From Combretum micranthum (taxonomy: Eukaryota > Streptophyta > Magnoliopsida > Myrtales > Combretaceae), in contig JAMXBD010002732.1 in assembly GCA_024138025.1 (NCBI GenBank), forward strand, positions 103,677-167,676: 64,000 bases of DNA. The letters are read 5' to 3'. A program made the position numbers and the translations under genes. Every line of letters starts with the position of its first letter. The first letter of the stretch is position 1. The notes below the pieces were generated by a model that was given only the letters and a program-made list of their open reading frames with translations, was not told where the DNA came from and made no database searches. Shown here one piece after another: positions 48,741 to 61,303 of the stretch.

Positions 48741-49288
48741 TTGGTCCTGACTTGGTGCAAGATGCGGCTGACAAAGTACGGGTTATCCAAAGAAAAATGA
48801 AAGAAGCTCAAGATAGGCAAAAGAGCTGGGCAGATATGAAGAGACGTGTACTTGAATTCGAAGTTGGAGATCATGTGTACTTAAAGATAAATCCCATCAA
48901 GAGTATCCACCGAATTCGAGCCCAAGGAAAGCTAAGCCCACGCTACATTGGACCCTTCGAAGTGTTGGAAAAAGTGGGAAATCTTGCTTATCGTCTGGCA
49001 CTCCCTCCCAACCTATCTGGAATCCATAACGTGTTTCATGTATCAGTTTTACGGAAGCATGTGCCGGACCCTACCAGGATTGCAGAGCTAGAGCCTGTTC
49101 GACTAAAAGAAAATCTCACATATGAAGAGCACCCAGTTCAAATCTTGGATCACAAGGTGCAGAAGCTCCGGAATAAAGAGATCAAGTATGTGAAGGTTTT
49201 ATGGAGAAACCACTCACACGAAGAAGCAACCTGGGAGGCAGAAAGCGATACGCCAGAAGTCCGAGTCTGTTCAAGGAATCAGGTATGA
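48665..49288 (+). CDS. gypsy integrase C-terminus with chromodomain
   Basis: Uninterrupted 207-codon frame. It begins with the end of the core (PPYEALYGRRCRSPLFW), a coiled, basic linker, the GPF/Y module (YIGPFEVLEKVGNLAYRLAL, GIHNVFHVSVLRKHVPDP), and a C-terminal chromodomain (EEHPVQILDHKVQKLRNKEI, KYVKVLWRNHSHEEATWEAE). Chromodomains of this type bind histone H3 tail marks and steer integration into heterochromatin; that role is known for chromoviruses and inferred here. In the intact element this would be the tail of one polyprotein, so it is not an independent gene. Confidence 0.9.
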   Translation: MPPYEALYGRRCRSPLFWDDIEKLSIGPDLVQDAADKVRVIQRKMKEAQDRQKSWADMKRRVLEFEVGDHVYLKINPIKSIHRIRAQGKLSPRYIGPFEVLEKVGNLAYRLALPPNLSGIHNVFHVSVLRKHVPDPTRIAELEPVRLKENLTYEEHPVQILDHKVQKLRNKEIKYVKVLWRNHSHEEATWEAESDTPEVRVCSRNQV

Positions 49289-49316
49289 ATTTCAAGTTTT
49301 GAGGACAAAACTTTCT

Positions 49317-49333
49317 TTAAGGGGGGGGTAGGT
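49317..49333 (+). promoter_or_regulatory. Polypurine tract
   Basis: AAGGGGGGGGTAGGT directly before the 3' LTR start TGTAAGTCCCG; priming site for plus-strand synthesis. Confidence 0.85.
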
Positions 49334-52300
49334 TGTAAGTCCCGAATTTTTGGATCCAAATTAAAGACCTAAACCCTAATCAGAAGTCAAACGGATTCTT
49401 AAGTCAACCAAAACCCTAGTTTACCGTAACCGCTTAACTCCGGCATTGCCGTTTTCTCAAGCCCTAGAAAACGAAGTTGGAAAAGTTAGCTATTATAGTT
49501 CGTAATAGCTATAGGTTATATAAATATCAGATTGAAGGAATTTCGAGTGTCCTTCGAACCCGATCGGACATAGTTCTTGAAAAACGTGTCCGAAGCCCGG
49601 AATAGGAAAAATATTCCGAATATACCGTTAGACTCGTAAAAATATGAGATTTCCAAAAATATCAATTTCGTAATTTTTCGGTAGCTAAAAATATCAGATA
49701 TCGCTTTTATACGCGTATTTTCTTACTACCGGTATTAAATTGTCATGTCTACTTTTACATTACACTATTTTCTACTATTCTACACTATTCATCTATCTCT
49801 ACTTTTTCTTACAACCTACTCTTACAAACCATACACCTATTTCTTACACATTTTCATTTCCAATACAACTTCACATCTTTCATTTCTTACTTTTAATTAA
49901 CAAAATAACAAAAAAATAAATTTTGTCTTCCCCATGCCCAAATGCGCCCCCTCTTTCCCCCAATTTGTTTTATTTTTCATTTATTTAATTAACACAAATT
50001 ATCTCCCACATTTTCCTATAAATCCCCTCATACCTTCACTTCTTTCACACCACTTCTTACTAAAGTTATTCCAAAATTTCTCTCAAAATCTCTCAAGAAA
50101 GTTCTTTTAAGAAGTTTTCTTAGTTTAGCTTCTTTAGGTAAGATTCCTTCAAGATTTCTTATGTTCATCTACTTAGTAAGCTTAGTGTGTGTTTTCTAAA
50201 ACCATGAAGGTTAAGAAAGCAACAATAGGTTCATACTTTGTTTTTGTTCATAATCATAATTCCTTTATGTTCATTTATGTTTTTTATGTTCATAACTATC
50301 TAATATATCTATATAGCTATATATATTATTTAGAGCATATAAGCTCATAGTCTTGCAATTTATTTACCTTTCATGCAATTTATTTACTTCATTGCAATTT
50401 ATTTAAGTTGATTTTAAGAAGTCATTCTAGTCTTAGACTTGTCCTCATCAAGTCAAAACAATTCTTTTCTTTTCTTTTTCGGACTAGTCTTTTCTTAGTC
50501 CCGGGGTACCTTGATGAAGCTAAGGTCCCAATACTTGATTTATTTCTTTATATGCCTATTCTTTTAAGTTATTATGTTCTTTACATATTTTCATAGCTTA
50601 TGATTCATATTCATGCATGAACATAATGGTTTTGTCTCAACAAATAAATGAAGGAAATGTTTTCTTAAGATAAAATGTTTTTCTCTAGAAATAAAATATG
50701 GAGTTAATGAACTTATAAGAGATTTTACAAACATACAAAAGACTTATGAAGTAAACAAAGTTTTACAATAACTTCATCTTTTTCTAAGAGAACCCCTTTT
50801 CATTAAAATAAATAATCCCAAGAAACAAGGAACTAAAATATTCTTGTGAGAAAATTGTCATAACTTTTACAAAATTGTTGAATCTAAGTTTAGAAAACAA
50901 AACCACTCCTTAGGAATTTAAAGAAACTAAATTTAGAAAAAGAATATTTATCACAAATAACTCAAGGTCTTTCAAAAGTAAAATAAATATTCCAACAAAA
51001 TCTCAAGTTCAAAGTCTTTTAAAACCTTACTTTCCATAAGTTGAGACAACTTCATTTACTTCATACATTGGTTATGAGTCATTACATATATGTATATACC
51101 TTTCAAAAAGCTTACAAAATACTTGAAATATTTATCTTTTCAAATGAGCTTTGTTTACAAGAAGGAAAACAAGTTTTTAAATTCGTGGCAAATCTGGTCG
51201 CTATCTTTTCGGAACCCAAACGACCTAGTTTTATGAAAATAAGCTTAGAAATGCGTAGATCTTTTCGAGTAGGTAGAAAACGGTATATTATACGCGAAAT
51301 TCCGAGTTAAAATGAGCAAGTTATGGCCATTTTAAGTTGGAATTTCCTTCTATACGATTTTTACCGCGATTTTAAGAGAAATTTAGAATCTTCAAGAATA
51401 GAAGTTTTATGAAAGACTCATTTTGGGTATTTCATTTTGTTTAGGTGACGAGGGACCCGAGATCGTCTATCCGAGGATTATTTCGATTAGACCTACCGAT
51501 TATGGAGTGAGTTAATTCTTTTCCTAAGTACATTTCCTTGTTTGTGCTTAATTAGTGGAACTAGAAATTAGGAAAAGATAAATGAACAAATGTTATGAAA
51601 TAATTGTTGAATGAAAATTAAGTATATCGAAAGACTGATATGTAAATAAAATGTGACTTTTGTATTGATTTGATGAAATTATGGTTGATCACCTTTAACA
51701 TGAATCCAACTTATATGGTTAAATGTTAAATTGAAATTCATTCATGCATATCATGCTGTGAGTCGCATTTATTTCACTACTATTCTTCGTGTGGGGAAAC
51801 GAGGAAGTGGTAGTGGTGGCTAGTAGGAGCCGGTAAGTCTACATGGGCCAGTAGGAGCCAGGAAGTCTACAGGCAAGCAGGAGCCGGTAAATCTGCAAAT
51901 ATTGATGGTCGTATGGGCCTGTAACCACCCAACCCTTGTCATGGAGGGCGTTAAATCCATGCTACACTTGATTTCCGGTTAATCTTGTGTATTTGGTTGA
52001 TCATGTGATTGTGCATTACATATGCTTGAATTAAATAAACTTGGTTGTCATATGGAAATGTTATATAGTTAGGAATTATCTCACTAAGCAAGATTTGCTT
52101 ATACCCTTATAGTTTTCTATTACAGTATGATTATCTATGGTTGGCCCGAGGAGCCCAGTGTGCCAGGTATGAGCTTACGCTACTAGGATTTTTGGAGGAA
52201 GTTTATGTATTTTTAGTTTTGAACATAGACTTCTAGGAAAAATTCTATAGTAGATGTATGATAGTTATGTTATTTTGTTATTAGTATAGTTGATTAAAGA

Positions 52301-52553
52301 CTTTAAGGCGGGGAATGCCCCTAAGATGATGTACGAACTTATTATGGAATGAAGATCTTATGTTTATATATTTAAGTTTATGCTTGCTTTTGCTATCTAT
52401 TTAAACGTAATACCCCTGTGAGTCTCCTACTATCTTGGAAGCACGCCTTGCATATGATATCGAAGCTTCTGTGTGACTACGGATGGTCATTCATTAACTT
52501 CACTGTTATATACGGCGGACTGCCACGTTTAGGGTACCCTCTGGGGCGTGACA
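49334..52553 (+). repeat. 3' LTR of the gypsy element
   Basis: 3220 bp, near-identical to the 5' LTR. The differences I could align are mostly 1-5-base indels, with few substitutions. Conserved block 51281-51349; cassette 51762-51950. It ends CTGGGGCGTGACA and passes straight into LTR sequence of another subfamily. Confidence 0.92.
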
Positions 52554-53271
52554 GGAGCCCCTCCCCCCCCGGCCTTCATCTCTCTCAATTTTTTTTATTT
52601 AAATCACACAAAAATTCACTCCTCATTTCCTATAAATACCCCCCTCCTCTTTCACTTCATTCACACAATTACTACTCACAAATTCTCTACAAAAACTCTC
52701 TCAAATTCTTCTCTCAAAACTCTCTCCAAATATCCTCCCAAACCTCTCTCAAAATAATCTCAAAACCACTTTTTACCTACACAAAACTCATAACCACATA
52801 ACAATCCAAAAACCGTCTTTAGGTAAACTTTTCTTTATAATTTCTTCTCTCTCATGTCATATGACTTTACATGACCATGGTGTGAGTTTAAAAAAAAAAA
52901 CTAAATGTTATAGAAGCTACACTATGTTCATGTATTGTTCTTGTTCATGAAAAATCTATTTATATTTATATTGTTATTTTGTTCATATTGTTGTTATTAT
53001 ATCTAAGTATTATTATGCATTATATATATATATTCTTTCGAGCATATAAGCTCACTTGCAATTTATTTATTTCCATGCAAAGTAATTTATTTATTTCTTT
53101 CATTACAATTTATTTAATTCTTACTATTTTAAGACTAGTTTGTAGTCTTAGACTTGTCCTCATCAAGTCAAAATAAATTTTTCTTTCTTTCATTTTACTT
53201 TTCTTTTGGACTAGTCTACTTCTTAGTCTCGGGAGCCTTGAAGAAGCTAAGACTCCCAATACTTGACCTTA
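52400..53271 (+). repeat. Tandem duplication, copy 1 (872 bp)
   Basis: Runs from TTTAAACGTAATACCCC to CAATACTTGACCTTA. It holds the last 154 bp of the 3' LTR plus 718 bp of the foreign LTR middle (TATA box at 52631-52638). The same order recurs as copy 2 (53272-53300 plus 57696-58536). Confidence 0.85.
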
Positions 53272-56200
53272 TTTAAACGTAATACCCCTGTGAGTCTCCT
53301 TGTAAGCCCCGGAAAATTTCAATAAATAATTTCAAATGAACTTCGAAAATAAACCCTAAAAATCACTCCAAATTAAAACCGAATTTTGACAAGTCCTAAA
53401 TCACGAACGAATTCAAAAACTTCTTAATCTTGAGAAAATGAAAATCTTTAAACAATAAAATAAGAACTCAGTGGTTTTCAAATTCAAAACCACGACGTAT
53501 GAAAAATTCCATATTTAGCTCCGGCTTGTAAAATCGGGTAATATAAAGTCCAAAAACAAATTATTAAAAAGTAAATAATGATTAACTTTCGGAAATGAAA
53601 CCCAATTAAAGAATTCCGAAAACATTAAGAGTTATTAAATACTTATAAAAATAAAATTTAAAATAAATTTCTCAAATTAAATATGTTATATAAACATAAA
53701 TATCAGTTTCCAAATTGGCAAAGGTCTAAACCGGAAAAATCATCCGGAAACCCTAACCGGAATACAATAGTGTAAGTCCGGCAATCTAGCGCCCCTAACT
53801 CTAGAGGCCGAAAGATAGTTTAAATATGTAGAATAGCTCGTAGCAATATAAGTTTATTTAAAAATATCAGATTGGTAAATTTTTATCTATTTTGAACCCG
53901 TTTGGATATAGACTTCGAAAAGCGTATCCCGGGCTCGAGATATCAAAAATATATCACTAGTACCGTTAGACTCGTAATTCCGCGAGATTTCCAAATATAT
54001 TAGTTATATAATTTTTAGGGTTATAAAAGTTACAATTATAACCTTTTTATCGTATTTTCATTTCTACCGGTAATTGATTAGTCTTTTGCACTATTCATTT
54101 TATTTCATTACACAATTTTATTATTATTATTTTTTTTTTTTTATACCCCGAGTTTCCTAGTAATCGAGTAAACTTCGAAAACCAGAAAATGAAACCCTAA
54201 ACCGGTTTAGTTCAAAGCGTTATGAGAAAGACCTAGAAACCCTAAATCCGGCTTTTCCTTGATTTCCAAATAAGAAACTTTTATAAGCAAAATTAATTTT
54301 GAATATAGTTCTTGATTATATTTCAAACCAAGAAAAGATCAGATTTTTGGAAAATTTCAATTCCGGGTCATCCCGAGACCCATTATAGAAAAGCGTGCCC
54401 CGGAACTAGAATTTCAAAAATTTCCTTATGAATACTCATTTGAATCGAAATAAAATAAGGATTTCAAAAATATATTTTTCATAATTTTCCGGCTTATGAA
54501 AAATACAGTTATAGCCTTTTTATTCGTATTTCCTTACTACCGAAAAATCAAATTGTCTTGTCAACTATTCACTACTATTCATAAAGTACTACCTAGTCTA
54601 CCTATTAGCCTACCCTACAAGTCTAACCCTTACCATCACTCAAATCAACCCATTCTTCCATAACTTTTGTCCCTTCATCTCTTACAAATTTATGACAAGT
54701 GACACAAAAATCAAATCAAAGCCAAATCAAAGGAAACAAATCAAATTCCCTTCCCCCACAAGGCTCCCAAACCGGCGTGAATAGTCCCCCCATCCATGCT
54801 CCATTTAAAATTTTCCTTCTTCTTTTAACCTAAATCCATTTCATATATAAACTATATTTCCTCTCTCTCTCTTCATTCTTTCATTTTCTCAATTTTTGAA
54901 AAGTGAAATGCTCTCCAAAAACCCTCTCATTCCCTCTCTTGGCCGAAACATTTAGGCTCCCCCACACATTCACACAACTTCTATTTCCTCTTTTTATCTT
55001 CCAATCCACTTCAAGTAAGTAAAGTTCATCCTTTCCACTCATAAAACTTTGTTATGGCTAAGTGATTTTGGATATTTCAACTCCATGTCCCCATGATCTT
55101 TTAGTAGGGACAATGAGATATCAAAACAAAAGTCCCGAACCATTACAAAGTGATCTAACTTTTAAAGAAGCTTTCATACCAAAAGCTTGATGTTCCTTCA
55201 ACAAAAAGCGTTTTTTTTCTAAACAAAGATCTTTTATAAAAATATAGTTTTATGTTTTCAAACTCATTTAAGCATTTGATAAAGTAGATCCATCACTTTA
55301 TCACTCATGATCATGTAGGCATTTAAGGTTTCATTATTATTTTGTGTTTATGTACATTAATAGTCTTTAATGCTTTGGTCTTTAGTAAATCACCTTCCTA
55401 GTATGTAGATCTATGGTTAGATAAGTTAATAAAGTCAAAAAGGAAAACACTTTTCAAAATATGAACTTGTGTAAATTCGGATGACTTTAGAAACCTAGGT
55501 TAAAAACACTTTTATCAACTTCTAAACATGTATTTTACAAAGAAATGAAGCCTATGGGTAATAGATAATGTTTGGTAGTATTTTTCATGAGTCTAAATGA
55601 GATTTTTCTAAAGAAAATGTTGGAAACAAGAAATGAAGTCCAATAGAAGTTTTGAACTAAAAGTCATATAGATGAAATTCGTAATAATGGATGTATGGTT
55701 AGAAAACACTATTTTTCCAACTTCAAAAAGGTATTTTCTTAAATAAATGAAGTCCTTAGGGTATGAGTATAATAAATACTTAAAGTTTTGGGTATAAGTT
55801 ATATTTTTCTCAAAGGAATCAACTTGAAAGTGGAAATTTCTAAATTCGGATTTTTGGAAACCCCAAGTAAAAGACCCACTTAAAAGTTTATAAATGTGGA
55901 TTTTATTAAAGAAATAGAGGTCTTAGGATATAACTAATATAAGGGTCAAAATTTCTTTAAACAAAGTAGAGTTTTTCTAAAGAAAATCCTTGTAATATGT
56001 AGGTGTGGTCAAGTGTAGGGAATTCACTTACTAAACATTAGTATAAAATGGTTTCTAAGAAAAGTTTATTTTAAAATTCCTTAAATCTAAAAGTTATAAG
56101 AACATAGACTCATTAAAGTTCACGTCATGACATTCATGATAGGGAAAATCATTACCATTGCATTTAGTATCATTTTATACTTAGGAATCTCAAATGCATT

Positions 56201-58536
56201 CATGAAAATCGCATTTTTGGAATTGATAAACCCGCTGTACAGATCTGATCCCTCAATTCCGAGGCTTAGATATTTTCAAAACTTGGTTTAAACTTCATAT
56301 TTAGAAAGCTCTTCCGAAGTAGATAGAAATTGATATAAAATTTGCGAGATTCCGAGTTAAATTGACCAAGTTATGGCCATTTTAAATCGGGACTTCGAAA
56401 ATGACGCGAATTTCGATTTCACTAAGTTTTCTTAGAGTTTTAGTATCCTTAGATGGTAGAATACTCATTGAGTATTTCTTATGTGATTAGGTGAACCCGA
56501 GAACGTTGACTCTTTGCCACCGGATTATTATTACTAGAAGACCGGTGATCCAATGGCCGAGTGAGTTCATTTCCTGAGTAATTATGCTCATTGAGTGTGC
56601 TTGTAATTGTAGTAGCACTAGACTTAGGTAAAGATAAAATTGTTGATGAGAAATGAACTTTTCATGTTGAATGAATGATATGTATATCGAGATGAGACTT
56701 GTTGAAATAATATTGTATGAGTTAGTATAGACTTGGATTGTTTGAAATATTCTATGATCGCTCTTAAATTGCATAATGAACTTGCTACGATTCTATAAAT
56801 AAATTGTACATGCATATCATCAGTGAGTCACATTGCATTACGAGAATGCTTTTGGTGGGAACAAAAGTATGATCGGGAGGCAGCGGGCCTTCGTTAACGT
56901 TAAGGATCTGCAAGGTCACATAAGTTAACGGGCAGTGGAGTAGACAATAAAACCAATACATATAAACAGGTGGAGGACCACCTTCGTTAACATCAAGGGC
57001 CTATGAGGTCGCTTATGTTAATGGGCAGTGGAATAGACACTATAAACCACAAGAGAAAATATTGGAATTGTGGTTGCATGTTCATGGACCACCCCAAACC
57101 CCGAATGGAGGGCGTAAATCCATTCACATATGGCTACCGGAAAGTTATATGCTTGTATGTTCATGTGCTTGTGCATTCATATGATTGTTTAAATAAACTT
57201 GTTTGTATATTTTACAATTGAGTATATTATTGCGGAAATGAATCTCACTAAGCTAGTGTAGCTTATACCCCAATAGTTGTTTAAATGAGCAGGATATACC
57301 AAGAAATGCTAAGTGGGGACCAAGATGGTTGAAGTCGAGAATGACTTCGGATTTCGGCAAGATATAAGAATGCTTGAAGTTTTTGGCTAAGCTTTACGAT
57401 TTGCCTTGTAATAGTTTTATGTAGTGAAGTCTTGGATGAATGTAATTGAAGTTTGATGAACTGTATTTTGAAGTATAGTGTTTTGTATTTGGAGTATAGT
57501 GGATTGTATTTCCTTTACATTGTTACTCAATTGTATCAACATAAAATGTATCATTCCGATTTGTCTCCTTTATGTGTTAGATGCCTTGTACATAGTATGG
57601 AAGCCTTCGCGTGACTGAGGTGGTCATTCTTAGGCTTTAATATTGTGTACGGCGGACTGCCACGTTTAAGGTACCCTTCGAGGTGTGACACTCCTACCAT
57701 CTTGGAAGCACGCCTTGCATATGATATCGAAGCTTCTGTGTGACTACGGATGGTCATTCATGAGCTTCACTGTTATATGCGGCGGACTACTACGTTTAGG
57801 GTACCCTCTGGGTGTGACAGGAGCCTCTCCCCCCTCCCTCCCCCCGCCCCGCCTTCATCTCTCTCAATTTTTTTTTTATTTAAATCACATAAAAATTCAC
57901 TCCTCATTTTCTATAAATACCCCCCTCCTCTTTCACTTCATTCATATAATTACTACTCTCAAATTCTTCTCTCAAAACTCTCTCCAAATATCCTCCCAAA
58001 CCTCTCTCAAAATAATCCCAAAACCACTTTTTACCTACACAAAACTCATAACCACATAACAATCCAAAAACCTTCTTTAGGTAAACTTTTCTTTATAATT
58101 TCTTCTTCTCATGTCATATAACTTTACATGACCATGGTGTGAGTTAAAAAAAAAAAAAAACTAAATGTTATAGAAGCTACACTATATTCATGTATTGTTC
58201 TTGTTCATGAAAAATCTATTTATATTTATATTGTTATTTTGTTCATATTGTTGTTATTATATCTAAGTATTATTATGTATTTATATATATATATATATTC
58301 TTTGAGCATATAAGCTCACTTGCAATTTATTTATTTCCATGTAAAGTAATTTATTTATTTCTTTCATTACAATTTATTTAATTCTTGCTATTTTAAGACT
58401 AGTTTGTAGTCTTAGACTTGTCCTCATCAAGTCAAAATAAATTTTTCTTTCTTTCATTTTACTTTTCTTTTGGGACTAGTCTACTTCTTAGTCTCGAGAG
58501 CCTTGAAGAAGCTAAGACTCCCAATACTTGACCTTA
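53272..58536 (+). repeat. Tandem duplication, copy 2 (870 bp net of insert)
   Basis: 53272-53300 joined to 57696-58536 after removing the nested solo LTR and one target copy. Matches 52400-53271 in order and length, with the second TATA box at 57912-57919 and hairpin block at 58472-58492. Confidence 0.85.
53301..57690 (+). mobile_element. Solo LTR with doubled head (4.4 kb), nested
   Basis: Starts TGTAAGCCCCGG, ends CGAGGTGTGACA, with perfect 5-bp duplication CTCCT (53296-53300 and 57691-57695); it sits in copy 2 of the tandem duplication. It holds two successive LTR heads: the first runs to about 54130, then after a T-run a second begins at 54142 (TATACCCCGAGTTTCC) with the same block order (ACTCG, CTACCGGT-like, CTATTCA). 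Conserved block 56332-56393. The cassette 56822-57110 carries a ~105-bp direct repeat (CCTTCGTTAAC...GGGCAGTGGA). Confidence 0.8.
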
Positions 58537-59553
58537 TTTATTATTATGCTATTTTTGCTTGTTATTATATTCTCATAGATCATGCATTAAGATTGTTGTC
58601 CAAATTTTTCCAAGCTCTAAAAATATTTGATAAAAAGGAAATTTTATCACTTAGGAATAAGTTTATATAAAATGTAAAATCTATAGTTTAACAAAAATAA
58701 AGTCGTTTCTTTCCAAGTTATAAGAAGAACTCACTACAATTTTGAAACTACTTTTGTTTTGAAAAACTTTTTAAATCATTTCTATATCACTTTGTTTTTA
58801 AAAAAAAAATGATTTTTGATACAAAAATGATTTCTATGAAAACATAAATAAAGGAAACCTTATGAGAAAGGAATGAGAATTTTCAAATTAAGATCTTTTC
58901 AAACAAATGGGCAAAGAAAAATTGTATAGAAAATAAATAGGCAAAATAGCACTAATGTAGAGAATTTAGAAAAGAAGAAAATTACTTTTCGAAAAAGGTT
59001 ATCTAGGAAAAATAATAAGTCAAACATAAAGTAATTCTTTGAAAATAAGAAGAATCAAAATATTCATTAAAAAATATTTACAAAATGGATTCTTGTAATC
59101 TTATTTTTCTAAACTCCTAATTGACATTGTTTTACTCAAAAACATGATTGGACAACAAACACTTAAGCATGAATAAATATGAGCTAAGTAGCTATAAAAA
59201 GAGAATTTTTCAACTATATAGATAACTAAGTATTTATCAAAGAAATTTTGAATGATTTAAAGTTTGAAACAAAATTGTTTTTGGGATAGAAAAATTCGTG
59301 GTGAATTCGATCTCCACTTTTTGGGGCCTAAATGGTTTAGTTTGATAAAAATAGTTTTAGAAATGGGTAGATCTTTTCGAGTAGGTAGAATCGTATATTA
59401 TATGCGCAATTCCGAGTTAAAATGACAAATTATGGCCATTTTAAATTGGAATTCTTCTTTACGAACTTTGACGTTCTCATGACATTGTTTTGTCAAAATT
59501 CAAGAAAATCATCAAGGAATACTCATTTTGGATATTTTCTTTGACTAGGTGAT

Positions 59554-61303
59554 CTGAATGGAATGTGTATATAAATTCAGATACTACCAGCAAGTGTACT
59601 GGGTCTTGATCAAGTAATATAGAAGTGAGTTGAGTATCGTTCCCACAAGGACTAAATTAACTACTAGATTGGTATTAGCTTATACTAATATTTAGGCAAT
59701 CAAAACTTATCAATTAACTAACTAATTCTATCTATATGAATGCAATGAGATTGTGAGAAGTTATATAAGATGAATGTGGGAAGGCATAGAATCTATCCTA
59801 ATCTTTACTAATCATGCTGAATTTACATTATATGAACAATTAGGATTATGGATATTTGTATAAAATTGTAAAGTCCTAAAACTATCAAGTTTTAGTGAAC
59901 CATAAAATAATCTATTAGCTTCCGCTATACAAATTATCAATGGAATCTAATTCACAATTATAAATTTTCCAATTCTATAATTGTCTAATATCCTAAATTA
60001 ACTTCTCCTAATTCCTTAGTGAGAAATTAAAATAAAATATTGCATGAAGTACATGGAACAATTTTAAATTAATATTAAACTTAATTGTTTCCACAATTGT
60101 TGTTTAATCTCAATTCATGAATTCCTATGAATCCTAATTCTTTTTCCAAATCATCAGAATTCTTATCAATTAAATTTCAATCAGAAATAAAATAGATAAT
60201 TAGGATTCAATACAAATATTCCATAATTTTAACAATCCTATAATATAAATTCAATAATCATTTTAGCAAAATTAGGATTTCATCACTTCCCACAAAGAAA
60301 CGTTTAGCTACTCATGGATTTGATTCAACAATCAAATAAGAATATGTAATTGATAACATTATGAACAAAAATTTCAGATAAATGAATTGCATAAGAAAGA
60401 GATTAGATATCACCAATTCAAATATCGCAATCTTCAATTACAATTCTTGAAAGCTCAAATCCTCTCACAAATCTCTATGAAAATGCTAAGACTATTTGTA
60501 TACTGAAGTACTCTACTTTGCTTCTGCTTGTTTGTTGTGCTTTGAGGGGGGGAAGTCCCTATTTATAGGAAAAATTTCGTGCAAGCATTAAATGAAAATT
60601 GCAGTTTCACAATGTACGCCGGCAGTTACAGATCGTACGCCGGCGGCTTACAGACGGTGTATACTCATTTTCTTCTTTGCGCAGGCAGTGTACTGGCAGC
60701 TTTCAACTTCGGTTACAAGGGTAGGCCGCTTCTACGCCAAGCTTAGATATAGATCTAGGGCTATATGATGAGAAATGAAAGGTTGGGCCAATTTATAACG
60801 AAAGCTGTCTCAAAGCCGCGGCTTTGACACCAGCTTAAATACTCCAGGATATTTGGTCTCTTCAAATGCCTTCAAGCATGTGTTGTCTACTTGTCGCTTC
60901 TGATCCTTGATCTACACTGCCTCAACGCGGCGCTTAGTAGCTGGTAGGTTGTAACTCCTTTTGCGTGGTGACTTTTGAACTGAGCTGCCGGCCTTCAATG
61001 GACGCTGATCCATTCATCTTCTATGCGGCAGCTTTGAGGGGTGTAAATTTGGTTGTGTCAATCCTTGCAAAGCTGGCAGTGTAAGCAAGCTTTGGGTGAG
61101 TGCATCTTGTAAGCCGTCTGAACGCCGGCGGCTTTGAAGTTTGAAATGCCGGCGTATCTTTGAATTTTTTCCATTTTTCACTCCAAAGTTTCTTGTTTTG
61201 ATTTCTTTGTCCAAATTAGACCTGAAACATGAATTTTAATCAAAACAAGTATCAATTCTAGCTCTTTTGAACATCAACAAGTTGTATATAATATGATCTT
61301 ATC
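59554..61303 (-). mobile_element. Unclassified 1.75-kb insertion with 10-bp target duplication
   Basis: Inserted in LTR sequence and flanked by ACTAGGTGAT on both sides (59544-59553, 61304-61313). No clear terminal inverted repeats, poly-A or coding region. On the minus strand there is a TATA box (CTATAAATAGGGAC near 60563) and near the 3' end a block ending in CCTTGTGGGAACGATACTC (reverse of 59620-59650), a phrase I associate with non-coding parts of plant gypsy elements. The middle (60612-61160) is packed with CCGGCG-type motifs. The 10-bp duplication would suit a Mutator-like element better than an LTR. Confidence 0.5.
60612..61160. repeat. Second CCGGCG-motif cluster
   Basis: Words such as TACGCCGGCAGTTACAG (60615), TACGCCGGCGGCTTACAG (60636), AAAGCCGCGGCTTTGA (60803), GAACGCCGGCGGCTTTGAAG (61119) and ATGCCGGCGTATCTTTGA (61145), spaced irregularly. 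Similar words occur at 33768-34015. Confidence 0.6.

Larger units (their letters stand above)
39805..52553 (+). mobile_element. Near-complete Ty3/gypsy chromovirus (Tekay/Del-like), 12.7 kb
   Basis: 5' LTR 39805-43009, PBS 43018-43029, extra ORF region 43132-44163, gag, protease, RT, RNase H, integrase, chromodomain, polypurine tract ending 49333, 3' LTR 49334-52553. Domain order PR-RT-RH-IN is Ty3/gypsy, and the C-terminal chromodomain after integrase places it among chromoviruses; very long LTRs and an iMet PBS fit Tekay/Del. Frameshifts and a few stops break the polyprotein. The 5' flank is ATAAG but the 3' flank is GGAGC and runs into another LTR, so no target duplication is present. The 3' side has been rearranged. 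Confidence 0.9.

Noticed and set aside
39800..52558. Target-site duplication for the complete gypsy element
   Set aside because: Flanks are ATAAG (39800-39804) and GGAGC (52554-52558); they do not match, and the right flank is another LTR.
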